The position numbers were made by a program, and so were the translations under genes. The notes under the pieces were generated by a model, which saw nothing but the letters and a program-made list of their open reading frames with translations, was not told where the DNA came from and made no database searches. 64,000 nucleotides of DNA from CAMLOF01 sp041913045 (GTDB taxonomy: Bacteria; Pseudomonadota; Gammaproteobacteria; Burkholderiales; Burkholderiaceae_C): positions 1 through 64,000 of the forward strand of contig JAYSGB010000011.1 in assembly GCA_041913045.1 (NCBI GenBank), given 5' to 3'. Of the stretch, positions 55,118 through 62,810 are shown in pieces. Numbering within the stretch: the stretch's first letter is position 1; each line of letters begins with the position of its first letter.

Positions 55118-56413
55118 ATGAGCAAAGTGCGCGTCCTCACCGGCATCACCACCTCCGGCACCCCCCACCTGGGCAACTACGTCGGGGCCATACGCCCCAC
55201 CGTTCGGGCCAGCCGCCTGGACAATGTCGAGAGCTTCTTCTTCCTGGCCGACTACCACGCCCTCATCAAGATCGATGACCCGGCGCGCATCCAGCGCTCC
55301 ACGCTGGAGATTGCGGCGACCTGGATTGCCTGTGGCCTGGACCCAGAAAAGGTGACGTTCTACCGCCAGTCCGACATCCCCGAGATTCCCGAACTGACGT
55401 GGTTTTTGACCTGCGTTTGCGGCAAAGGCCTGCTCAACCGGGCGCACGCCTACAAGGCCATGCTCGACAAGAACGCTGCCGCGGGTGCCGAGCCGGACGA
55501 TGGCGTGACCGCCGGCCTGTTCATGTACCCGGTGCTGATGGCCGCCGACATTCTGATGTTCAACGCCCACCAGGTGCCTGTGGGACGCGACCAGGTGCAG
55601 CACATCGAAATGGCGCGTGACATGGCATCCAGCTTCAACCACCTGTACGGCGAGCACTTCACGCTGCCCGAGGCGGTGATCGAGGAAAGCGTGGCCACCC
55701 TGCCCGGCCTGGACGGCCGCAAGATGAGCAAGAGCTACGACAACACGATTCCGCTGTTCGTGCCGCGCGAGCAGTTGAAGAAGCTGATCATGGGCATCTT
55801 GACGGATTCCAAGGCGCCGGGTGAACCCAAGAGCACCGAAGGCTCTGCCCTGTTCCAGATTTACCAGGCCTTTGCCACCCCCGAGGAAACCGCCGCGCTG
55901 GCCAAGGCCTACGCCGAAGGCATTGCCTGGGGTGATGCCAAGCAGGTGCTGTTTGAGCGCATTGACCGCGAGATTGCCCCCATGCGCGCCACCTACGACG
56001 AGCTGATGGCCCACCCCGAGAAGGTGGAAGCCATGCTGCGTGCAGGCGCCATGAAGGCACGTGCCGTGGCCACGCCGTTCACCGCGAAGGTGCGCCACGC
56101 GGTGGGCCTGCGCCCGCTGCAAGCCATCAGCGAGACCAAGGCGACCAAGGCAGAAAAGGCTGCGCTGCCCACCTTCAAGCAGTACCGCGAGAAGGATGGC
56201 CAGTTCTACTTCAAACTGGCCGACGCCAAAGGCCACGTGCTGCTGCAGAGCCTGGGCTTTGCGTCGCCCAAGGACGCAGGCCAGGCCATTGCACGCCTGA
56301 AGAGCGAAGGCTTTGCCGCCTGTGCGGATCTGCACGCCCTGGCGCCGGTGGCGTCTGGTGTGGCGGTGCATGATGTGGAGGCGGCGCTGAAGGCGCTGCG
56401 CGAGGCAGACTGA
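55118..56413 (+). CDS. trpS: Tryptophanyl-tRNA synthetase with C-terminal extension
   Basis: Charges tRNA-Trp. The 431-residue protein has the HIGH-type motif TPHLGNYVG at 15-23 and KMSKS at 202-206. It exceeds the usual ~335 residues by about 85. The extra C-terminal segment (about 345-425) reads FKQYREKDGQFYFKLADAKG ... LLQSLGFASPKDAGQAIARL. This resembles the DUF1508/YegP repeat (FYFKL..A.G.VLL.S..F.S...A..I). The extension is probably a fused or accreted domain. tRNA-Ser(CGA) is next. Confidence 0.95.
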   Translation: MSKVRVLTGITTSGTPHLGNYVGAIRPTVRASRLDNVESFFFLADYHALIKIDDPARIQRSTLEIAATWIACGLDPEKVTFYRQSDIPEIPELTWFLTCVCGKGLLNRAHAYKAMLDKNAAAGAEPDDGVTAGLFMYPVLMAADILMFNAHQVPVGRDQVQHIEMARDMASSFNHLYGEHFTLPEAVIEESVATLPGLDGRKMSKSYDNTIPLFVPREQLKKLIMGILTDSKAPGEPKSTEGSALFQIYQAFATPEETAALAKAYAEGIAWGDAKQVLFERIDREIAPMRATYDELMAHPEKVEAMLRAGAMKARAVATPFTAKVRHAVGLRPLQAISETKATKAEKAALPTFKQYREKDGQFYFKLADAKGHVLLQSLGFASPKDAGQAIARLKSEGFAACADLHALAPVASGVAVHDVEAALKALREAD

Positions 56414-56484
56414 AGGCAGCGGCTGGATGGGCTGCCAGGTAAAGGCGCCTTCGCAAGCCTGCTAGAATCTCGGCTTCGACACGC

Positions 56485-56576
56485 GGAAGGGTGGCAGAGT
56501 GGTCGAATGCGCCGGACTCGAAATCCGGTATACGGTTTCTACCGTATCGAGGGTTCGAATCCCTCCTCTTCCGCCA
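56485..56576 (+). tRNA. tRNA-Ser (anticodon CGA)
   Basis: A 92-nt tRNA ending in encoded CCA. The acceptor stem GGAAGGG pairs with CTCTTCC, with one G-U pair. The anticodon stem CCGGA/TCCGG holds the loop CTCGAAA, giving anticodon CGA. A long variable arm (TACGGTTTCTACCGTA) marks class II serine tRNA. The T arm is GGGTTCGAATCCC. It reads UCG codons. Confidence 0.97.
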
Positions 56577-56584
56577 GCAAGTCT

Positions 56585-56610
56585 AGGCCCTCACTTTTCG
56601 AGGGCCTTTT
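56585..56610 (+). terminator. Intrinsic terminator after tRNA-Ser
   Basis: AGGCCCTC pairs with GAGGGCCT around ACTTTTC and is followed by TTTTCTTT, nine bases past the tRNA CCA. Confidence 0.9.
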
Positions 56611-56663
56611 CTTTGCCTGAAACCCAGCGTTCATGCGGGTTTGCGACCGGTTCCGGTTTCTCT

Positions 56664-56687
56664 ACCCGGGTGTTTTGACCGGGTTTT
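56664..56687 (+). terminator. Second terminator-like hairpin
   Basis: ACCCGG (56664-56669) pairs with CCGGGT (56679-56684) around GTGTTTTGA and is followed by TTT. It backs up the tRNA terminator. The sequence nearby is unusually pyrimidine-rich. Confidence 0.6.
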
Positions 56688-56944
56688 CTCCCCCTCTCTC
56701 TTCCCGCTTTCTCTACGGGCTCTTTTTCCCGATGCACTTTGACGTTTTGGGCCGCTCTGCGCTCCAGACAAAACGGGGCCGCAGCTCACAGTTACGTGGG
56801 AATCAACATCCAGACCTCACAGCACCAGTTTGAATGCACCGGCGTGGCTCAAAACTCCTGGATGCGTAGATCAACAGGCTGCCGTCACGGTGATTTAGAC
56901 AAGCAAGGCAGGTGAAAAAAGGTGCGCTTCACAAGTGGCACGAG
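56688..56944. other. Intergenic stretch between tRNA-Ser and the chemotaxis gene
   Basis: Together with the two terminators this is a 368-bp gap with no supported gene. It holds a C/T-rich run (CTCCCCCTCTCTCTTCCCG), a second copy of the 9-mer TTTCTCTAC (56657-56665 and 56708-56716) and plain sequence. GTGAA/TTCAC arms flank an A-run near 56911-56931. No integrase or direct copy of the tRNA 3' end is seen. Confidence 0.6.
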
Positions 56945-58678
56945 TCAGAACGTATCCCACTCACCATCGCCCTGCGCCTCTGGCTTCTTGGCCATGGCCA
57001 TGGCCAGCTTCTGCGTCTGCACTGGCGCAGGCTTGCCAAGCGGCATACGCTGCACTGTCTTCATCGGTTGAACCGGCTTCTCTGCGGCTCGTTTGTGCAT
57101 CACCGGCGCCACACTCACGGCGTGCGCTTCATCCCCCTGAGCCAGCCGGAACACCGACACCGCCTGCACCAGCTCCTGCGCCTGTCCGTTCAGGCTCGCC
57201 GCCGCCGCCGCCATCTCCTCCACCAGCGCCGCGTTCTGCTGCGTCGCTTGGTCCATGCTCTGCACCGCCTCCCCTATCTGCCCCACGCCTTCGCTCTGTT
57301 CCCTGCTCGCCGCGCTGATCTCTCCCATGATGTCCGTCACCCGCCGGATGCTCGTCACCACTTCCTGCATCGTCGAGCCCGCCTGGTCCACCAAGGCACT
57401 GCCCTGCTCCACACGCTCCACGCTGTCTCCGATCAGCGCCTTGATTTCCTTGGCCGCCTCGGCGCTCCTTTGTGCCAGGCTGCGCACTTCTCCGGCCACC
57501 ACCGCGAAGCCCCTCCCTTGTTCGCCCGCCCGTGCCGCTTCCACCGCAGCGTTGAGCGCCAGGATGTTGGTCTGAAACGCGATGCCGTCTATCACCGTGA
57601 TGATGTCGGCGATCTTGCGTGAGCTGTCGTTGATGCCACGCATGGTGTCCACTACCTGGGACACGACTTCTCCACCGCGCACCGCCACCGCCGAGGCGTT
57701 CTGCGCCAGCTGGTTGCCCGTCTGGGCGTTGTCGGCGTTTTGCTTGACCGTCGAAGACAGCTCTTCCATCGACGCGGCCGTCTCCTCCAGCGCGCTGGCC
57801 TGGTTCTCGGTGCGACCGGACAGATCCTGGTTGCCCTGTGCGATCTCGGCGCTGGCCAGCGAGACCGAATGGCTACCTTGGCGCACCAAGGCAACCACCC
57901 GCACGAGTGAGCTCTGCATGGCCTGCAGGGCTTGCAGCAGTTGGGCGACTTCGTCTTTGCCCTGGGCCTGGATGGAGCGGGTCAGGTCGCCCTGGGCCAC
58001 GGCGTTGGCCGCGTCTATGGCGGAGCCCAGCCCTTTGTTGATGCCGCGCACCAGCAGCCAGCCAAAGCCCACCGCAAACGCTGCACCCAGGATGAAGATG
58101 CCCCACGACAGCAGGCGAGAGACCTCGTAGCGGCTCACCGCAGCTTCGTACTCCTGCTTGGCTATCTGCAACTGCAGCGTCGTCAGCGCCGTGATCGCTT
58201 TGCGGACCTCGGCATACAGCAGCTCGTCTTTTTCTTCCATGAGTTGACGGGCTGCATCCAGATTGCCTGCCATGAGCGCATCCTCTGCCGGCTTGAGAAA
58301 TCCGTTGCGGTACGCCGCTCGGGCTGTGTCAAACGACTGGGCAATTTTTTGCTCCTCTGGCGTGAGCTTGGTGGACATGTAGGCCTGCCAGACCTGATTG
58401 ATCTCTTCGGTATTGGCCTTCATCAAGGCCGCATCAGCTTTGATAGCCTCAGGTGAACCGATGGCTATAGCGTGGGCAATGGCCCCCCGATTGCGCAACA
58501 CCAGGCGCTGCACATCCAGCAACTGCCCCATGGGGACGGTACGGTCTTCATAAACCGTCTGCAAACCAGCATTTGCACTTTGCATGCCACGCAGGCCCAC
58601 AGCCCCCACGGCCATCAAGACCACAAGCAGTGCACCGATCAAGATACCCAAGCGGACCGAGATCTTTAGCTGGTTCAT
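56945..58678 (-). CDS. Methyl-accepting chemotaxis protein with CheR-tether tail
   Basis: A 577-residue receptor. It has a cytoplasmic N terminus, a first membrane helix (residues 9-30), a four-helix-bundle sensor domain to about residue 185 and a second membrane helix (SWGIFILGAAFAVGFGWLLV). A HAMP linker (GINKGLGSAIDAANAVAQGD) and the MA signalling domain follow, with hairpin tip VIDGIAFQTNILALNAAVEA. The last residues are GEWDTF, a variant of the NWETF pentapeptide that tethers CheR and CheB. The linker before it is Pro/Lys/Gln-rich. The ATG at 58678 has GGAG upstream. Confidence 0.93.
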   Translation of the reverse strand: MNQLKISVRLGILIGALLVVLMAVGAVGLRGMQSANAGLQTVYEDRTVPMGQLLDVQRLVLRNRGAIAHAIAIGSPEAIKADAALMKANTEEINQVWQAYMSTKLTPEEQKIAQSFDTARAAYRNGFLKPAEDALMAGNLDAARQLMEEKDELLYAEVRKAITALTTLQLQIAKQEYEAAVSRYEVSRLLSWGIFILGAAFAVGFGWLLVRGINKGLGSAIDAANAVAQGDLTRSIQAQGKDEVAQLLQALQAMQSSLVRVVALVRQGSHSVSLASAEIAQGNQDLSGRTENQASALEETAASMEELSSTVKQNADNAQTGNQLAQNASAVAVRGGEVVSQVVDTMRGINDSSRKIADIITVIDGIAFQTNILALNAAVEAARAGEQGRGFAVVAGEVRSLAQRSAEAAKEIKALIGDSVERVEQGSALVDQAGSTMQEVVTSIRRVTDIMGEISAASREQSEGVGQIGEAVQSMDQATQQNAALVEEMAAAAASLNGQAQELVQAVSVFRLAQGDEAHAVSVAPVMHKRAAEKPVQPMKTVQRMPLGKPAPVQTQKLAMAMAKKPEAQGDGEWDTF

Positions 58679-59020
58679 GAGTCGCTCCAGAGAGTCTGAG
58701 CGCCCATCATATCTGCCGGTTTCTCCGCTGGGGTGGCGAACTCGCAACAAAGTCTTCGCCTATTTATCCATCTCACTGGTTTGATTGCCCATTTCCTGAG
58801 CATGCTGACGAAATTCCAAAAAGGACAAGCACTTAGCTCACATTCCCTAGACTTATCCACAGCTCTGACCACGTGTTCTGAGGGTAAGTCGATGGCCAAT
58901 GAACCACGTGCGCGCGGCCTTCGCCTTGGCCAACCGGGGCGCTTGCGAGGCCCGCCAGAAATGCAACCAGGCACCCATGCTAGATGCCCCTTGCAGGAAG
59001 TCAATCTCTGCACCAACAAG
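58679..59020. other. Gap between divergent MCP and LexA-like genes, with a DnaA box
   Basis: A 342-bp span without a supported gene. It contains the perfect consensus DnaA box TTATCCACA at 58853-58861 and a weaker TTATCCATC at 58764-58772. It must also hold the chemotaxis promoter; I searched for a sigma-28 type pair (TAAA and GCCGATAA) and did not find one with correct spacing. A long plus-strand frame here shows no protein-like features. Confidence 0.5.
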
Positions 59021-59079
59021 TTGACAAACAAAGCATGACTCACATACGATAGTGAACATTCATTCACCAAATCGTATGT
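59021..59079 (+). promoter_or_regulatory. Promoter and nested palindromic operator of the LexA-like gene
   Basis: TTGACA (59021-59026), an 18-bp spacer and TACGAT (59045-59050) form a good sigma-70 promoter. The outer repeat ACATACGAT (59042-59050) / ATCGTATGT (59071-59079) is perfect over 9 bp. Inside it GTGAA-CATTCA-TTCAC (59052-59067) is a second perfect repeat with nearly the same centre. Together they cover the -10 box and the likely start site. Self-repression is the simplest reading. The sites do not match CTGT-N8-ACAG. Confidence 0.7.
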
Positions 59080-59082
59080 TCA

Positions 59083-59658
59083 ATGTCTGACAGCAAGCAC
59101 CTTGATGCGCTGCGCATCTACTGGAAGGAGAACAAGGCGTTCCCCTCCATGGCCAAGCTCGCTGACGTGTTGGGCCTGGCGTCTTCGGGTGGCGTGTTCA
59201 AGGTAATTGGCCGACTGGTGGACGCTGGCTACCTTGAGCGCGTGGAAGGTCGCATTGCCCCCACCCGTGAATTTTTTGCCCTGCCCGTGCTGGGCAAGGT
59301 GCGCGCCGGTTTGCCCCAGGCCGAAGACCAGACGGCCGGACTGGAAACGGTGGGCGTGGAGGATTACCTGATTCGCCACCCTGAGCGCACGGTGTTCTGC
59401 CGCGTGCGCGGCGACTCCATGAAAGACGCGGGCATGCTCGACGGCGACATGGTGGTCGTGGAACGCAACCGCCCCACCAAGCCCGGCGACATCGTGGTGG
59501 CGCTGGTGGACAACGAACTCACAGTCAAACACCTGCATCCGCTGCCCGGGGCTGGCGGCTGGGTGCTCAAGCCTGCCAACCCCGACTACCCCGACATTCT
59601 TGCGCGCGAGTCGCTGGAGGTGCTGGGTGTGGTGGTCGGCGTGTTCCGCCGTCTTTGA
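59083..59658 (+). CDS. LexA-like S24-family autocleaving repressor
   Basis: A 191-residue repressor with an N-terminal winged helix (ALRIYWKENKAFPSMAKLADVLGLASSGGVFKVIGRLVD, about residues 10-47). The LexA-type cleavage site Ala75-Gly76 lies in KVRAGLPQ, and the Ser/Lys dyad is Ser112 (GDSMKDAGMLDGD) and Lys149 (NELTVKHL). It is shorter than typical LexA and lacks the usual N-terminal RQ..IL..I segment, so it is likely a second LexA paralogue with its own operator. It overlaps its own promoter palindrome. Confidence 0.9.
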   Translation: MSDSKHLDALRIYWKENKAFPSMAKLADVLGLASSGGVFKVIGRLVDAGYLERVEGRIAPTREFFALPVLGKVRAGLPQAEDQTAGLETVGVEDYLIRHPERTVFCRVRGDSMKDAGMLDGDMVVVERNRPTKPGDIVVALVDNELTVKHLHPLPGAGGWVLKPANPDYPDILARESLEVLGVVVGVFRRL

Positions 59659-59689
59659 CAGTCAAGCCAACTTTTTTTGTGAGGTAGCC

Positions 59690-59824
59690 ATGAGTATCAA
59701 AGCCATTTTCCGCAAACTGACCGGCAAGGGCGGCGCGCTCAACAAAGCACGCACCACCCGCGAAATCTGCCAGCTCAACGTAATAGCAGCTTGCGCGCGG
59801 GTGTCGGTCTACGAACTCGATTAA
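59690..59824 (+). CDS. Small hypothetical protein
   Basis: A 44-residue basic peptide (MSIKAIFRKLTGKGGALNKA ...) with a good GTGAGG ribosome site and two cysteines in the second half. It starts 31 bp after the LexA-like gene, so it may be under the same repressor. I do not recognise it. Confidence 0.5.
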   Translation: MSIKAIFRKLTGKGGALNKARTTREICQLNVIAACARVSVYELD

Positions 59825-59838
59825 GCGCCATCCAGCCG

Positions 59839-59858
59839 CCGCCCGTTGACTCGGGCGG
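59839..59858 (+). other. Hairpin after the small gene
   Basis: CCGCCCG pairs perfectly with CGGGCGG around TTGACT, 14 bp past the small gene stop. No T run follows, so it is only a possible terminator before the GGDEF gene. Confidence 0.4.
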
Positions 59859-59934
59859 AACTTGCGCTATGCAAGGCCAAAGAGCAAGAATCACCAAGTA
59901 AACTCCTTGTCTTCCAGGCCTCATCCACCCCTAC

Positions 59935-61092
59935 ATGCACAGTTGGACCCTCCTGTTCGCCAGCACGATCATGCTTGGATGCGTGACCAGCCTGGCATTC
60001 GCAGTGTGGTTCTTCAACCGGCGCATTCCGGGTCTGCCTGCATGGATCGCGGCGTTTTCCTGCGGGTTCCTGGCCTCGCTCAATTACATGACGCGGCCCC
60101 ATCTGCAGGAAACCTTTGCTGTGGTGAGCATCACGGTGCTCACACTGGGTACCGCCTACTTCAACCTGCACGCCTGCCGTCAGCACCTCGGTTTGCATAT
60201 CTGGCGCCTGCGGCTCGGCACGCTCGCGCTGATCACCGCCGGGCTCCTGGTGTGGTCGATAGATGTTCTGCGCGCCAACCTGCCCCTGCGCTTTGTGTTG
60301 TTGAGCCTGATTTCTGGCGGCATGTTTCTGTACGCAGGCTGGCTTTTGATACGGGCTGGGCGCGGTGGGCAAACGTTTCGCAACCTGTTTGGCTGGACAT
60401 GCATTGTTCACGGTGTGTTCCAGGTGCTGCGCCCAGTGCTGCTGCTGTGGAACGCGGAAACTCCGGGAAGCTACGCAGAAACGCTGGACCGCGCACTGCC
60501 CATCATGATCGAAACGCTGGTGGCCATGCAGATCATGTCTTTTGGGGTGCTGATGTTGGTCAACGAGCATCTGCGCACAGAACTGGTCCGGCTGGCGCAG
60601 ATGGACCCGTTGACCGACGTGTTCAACCGCCGTTCGTTTTTGACGCTGTTGGACAAGGCCGTGAGCCAGGCGCAGCGGCACCGCGCGTCCGTGCCTTTGC
60701 TGCTGATTGATCTGGACCACTTCAAGGCGATCAACGACACGCACGGCCACTTCCATGGCGACAGCGCCTTGCGGCACTTCGTGGAGGTGACGCAATCGGT
60801 GATACGCAGGCAAGATGTGCTGGGCAGGCTGGGCGGCGAGGAGTTTGCTGTATTCCTGCCCGACACTGGGCTTGCCGAAGCCGGTGAAGTGGCGGAACGC
60901 TTGCGCGAGGCGGTGGCCGCTTCGGTGCTGGAAGTGCAGGGGCGCCGTGTTCCCTTGACGGCCAGCATTGGCGTGGCGGAGTGCCGGGAACATGCTGACA
61001 TTGAAGCCGCACTGCACCGCGCGGACGAGGCGATGTACCGCGCCAAGGCCCTGGGGCGCAACCGGGTGGTGCTGGCGCCCCTTGCGGCTTGA
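59935..61092 (+). CDS. Membrane-bound GGDEF diguanylate cyclase
   Basis: Makes cyclic-di-GMP. The 385-residue protein has about six membrane helices in the first 205 residues and a GGDEF domain from about residue 215 (MDPLTDVFNRRSF). The active-site loop is GGEEF at 300-304. An inhibitory I-site RRQD lies five residues before it (Arg291-Asp294), so product feedback is expected. No other sensory domain is recognised in the membrane part. It may link membrane signals to the motility or pilus genes (MCP, fimV) nearby, which is inference only. Confidence 0.93.
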   Translation: MHSWTLLFASTIMLGCVTSLAFAVWFFNRRIPGLPAWIAAFSCGFLASLNYMTRPHLQETFAVVSITVLTLGTAYFNLHACRQHLGLHIWRLRLGTLALITAGLLVWSIDVLRANLPLRFVLLSLISGGMFLYAGWLLIRAGRGGQTFRNLFGWTCIVHGVFQVLRPVLLLWNAETPGSYAETLDRALPIMIETLVAMQIMSFGVLMLVNEHLRTELVRLAQMDPLTDVFNRRSFLTLLDKAVSQAQRHRASVPLLLIDLDHFKAINDTHGHFHGDSALRHFVEVTQSVIRRQDVLGRLGGEEFAVFLPDTGLAEAGEVAERLREAVAASVLEVQGRRVPLTASIGVAECREHADIEAALHRADEAMYRAKALGRNRVVLAPLAA

Positions 61093-61107
61093 TGTTGGTC
61101 TGACGCG

Positions 61108-62235
61108 TCAGCGCTGCGGCACCACGCGCAGCAGTTGGCCGTCGTTCTCGTCGGTCAGCAGGTAGAGCAAGCCATCGGGCCCCTGGCGCACGTCGCGCAC
61201 ACGCTGGCCCAACTGCGGCAGCAAGCGCTCTTCCCGCACCACGCGGCCATTTTGCAGTTCCAGCCTGGCCAGGTAACGGAACTTGAGCGAGCCCACGAAC
61301 AGGTTGCCTTGCCAGGCGGGGCCGTAGCGGTCGCTGCGCAGGAAGGCCATGCCGGAAGGCGCGATGGATGGTGTCCAGTGGTGCAGGGGCTGCTCCATAC
61401 CGGGCCTGGCGGTCAGGCCTTCGCCAATGGCGCCACCCCCGTAGTTCTCACCAAAGGTGATGACTGGCCAGCCATAGTTCTTGCCTGCTTCAGGGCGGTT
61501 GATTTCGTCACCCCCCTGGGGACCGTGCTCTATCACCCACAGGCGCCCGTCTGGCCCCCAGGTGGCGCCCTGCGGGTTGCGGTGGCCCCAGCTCCAGATT
61601 TCGGGCATGGCGCCGCTTTGGCGCACGAGCGGGTTGTCTGGGGGTGAGCTGCCGTCTTTGCGCAGACGCACGACCTTGCCGTGGTGGTTGTCCAGCGTCT
61701 GGGCGTCACGCATGCGCTGGAAGCGCTCGCCCAGCGCCAGAAAAAGGTGGCCGTCTGGCGCTTCAACGATGCGGCAGCCGAAATGCAGGCGGCTGGACAC
61801 CTTGGGTATCTGGCTGAAGATCACCCTCACCTGTTCCAGCCTGCGCCCGTCGTCCGACAGCCGTGCCGTTGCCAATGCGGTTGAGTTGCCGCCACCAGAT
61901 GCCGCCGGTTCCGCGAAGCAGAAGTAGATGCGCCGGTTGGTGGCAAAGCCACTGTCGGTGATGACATCGAGCAAGCCGCCCTGGCCCACCGCATCGACCG
62001 CTGGAACACCTTCGATGGGAGGGCCTATGCGGCCATCGGGTTCGACCAAGCGCAAACGGCCAGGCCGTTCGGTAACGAGCATGCGTCCGCCATCGACGAA
62101 GGCCAGCGCCCAGGGGTGATCCAGGCCACGCGCCAGCACTTCAGCCCGCACGGCTGTCTGGGCTTGTGCGCTGCCAGCCAACGCAGCCAGAAAGGCCACT
62201 GCCCACATCTGCCAACGCCTGCTTCGCTTTGCCAT
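61108..62235 (-). CDS. PQQ-dependent aldose sugar dehydrogenase family protein
   Basis: A 375-residue exported beta-propeller protein of the soluble glucose dehydrogenase/YliI family. It has a 25-residue Sec signal (AFLAALAGSAQAQ), LARGLDHPWALAFVDGG, a GGLLDV catalytic-loop motif and GHRNPQGATWGPDGRLWVIEHGPQGGDEIN. Such enzymes oxidise aldoses with PQQ and calcium. PQQ-synthesis genes are not in the window. The ATG at 62235 gives the signal peptide. Confidence 0.9.
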   Translation of the reverse strand: MAKRSRRWQMWAVAFLAALAGSAQAQTAVRAEVLARGLDHPWALAFVDGGRMLVTERPGRLRLVEPDGRIGPPIEGVPAVDAVGQGGLLDVITDSGFATNRRIYFCFAEPAASGGGNSTALATARLSDDGRRLEQVRVIFSQIPKVSSRLHFGCRIVEAPDGHLFLALGERFQRMRDAQTLDNHHGKVVRLRKDGSSPPDNPLVRQSGAMPEIWSWGHRNPQGATWGPDGRLWVIEHGPQGGDEINRPEAGKNYGWPVITFGENYGGGAIGEGLTARPGMEQPLHHWTPSIAPSGMAFLRSDRYGPAWQGNLFVGSLKFRYLARLELQNGRVVREERLLPQLGQRVRDVRQGPDGLLYLLTDENDGQLLRVVPQR

Positions 62236-62254
62236 CCCTGGTACTCCTGGTTGA

Positions 62255-62740
62255 TCAATGTGGTGCAGCGCCGGACGCTCCCAACCGCAAGGGCCTGTCC
62301 TCGAACTCGGTGTTGAGCACCACCGTGCTGGTGGTGCGCGCCACACCCGGAATGGCCTTGATCTGGTAGAGCACGTCTTCCAGCCGACGCGCGTGCGTGG
62401 TGCGGATCTTGGCCAGAAAGTCGTATTCCCCGGCCACACTGTGCAGTTCCAGCACCTCGGGTATCTCGCGCAGGCTGGGCGCCACCTCGCGGCAATGCGC
62501 GCCGCCATCGTTTCGGATCGCGACGTAAGCAGTGAAGTTCAAACCGATCTTCTCGGGGTCTACCCGCAACGCAAAGCGTTCGATGACCCCGCGCTCGATC
62601 ATCTTCTTCACCCGCTCGTGCACGGCGGCGGTGGACAGGCCCACCTCGGCGGCCACGTCAGCATAAGAACGTCGGCTGTCAACACTCAAGGCCGAAAGAA
62701 TTCTTCCGTCAAGGTCGTCAATCTGAATATTTGCTTGCAT
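62255..62740 (-). CDS. Lrp/AsnC-family regulator
   Basis: A 161-residue regulator with an N-terminal winged helix (LDGRILSALSVDSRRSYADVAAEVGLSTAAVHERV at about 10-44) and a C-terminal RAM ligand domain. It is transcribed divergently from an EamA exporter, the common layout of an Lrp-type regulator and the amino acid exporter it controls. The ATG at 62740 is used; the extra upstream residues are not family-like. Confidence 0.93.
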   Translation of the reverse strand: MQANIQIDDLDGRILSALSVDSRRSYADVAAEVGLSTAAVHERVKKMIERGVIERFALRVDPEKIGLNFTAYVAIRNDGGAHCREVAPSLREIPEVLELHSVAGEYDFLAKIRTTHARRLEDVLYQIKAIPGVARTTSTVVLNTEFEDRPLRLGASGAAPH

Positions 62741-62766
62741 TTCCCAAATCACCGGGGTAAAGTTCA

Positions 62767-62800
62767 GAAAATTCCCACATACCAGGAAATTTTCCGGAAA
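62767..62800. promoter_or_regulatory. Probable Lrp-type operator between regulator and exporter
   Basis: GGAAATTTTCC (62785-62795) is a palindrome and TTTCCGGAAA (62791-62800) is another, sharing bases, so GGAAA recurs at 62785 and 62796, eleven bases apart. GAAAATTCC at 62767 gives a third, inverted half site. The phased repeats fit the wrapping of an AsnC-family octamer. Confidence 0.5.
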
Positions 62801-62810
62801 GAGGCATACC

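Noticed and set aside
56485..56944. tRNA-Ser as an integration site for a mobile element
   Set aside because: No integrase gene and no direct repeat of the tRNA 3' end is seen downstream. The repeated 9-mer TTTCTCTAC is too short to be an attachment site.
58733..59038. A 101-codon plus-strand frame upstream of the LexA-like gene
   Set aside because: No ribosome site, low-complexity basic content in the second half, and it runs through the promoter region. Not supported as a gene.
59655..59660. TTGACA at the end of the LexA-like gene as a promoter for the small gene
   Set aside because: No acceptable -10 hexamer lies 16-19 bp downstream.
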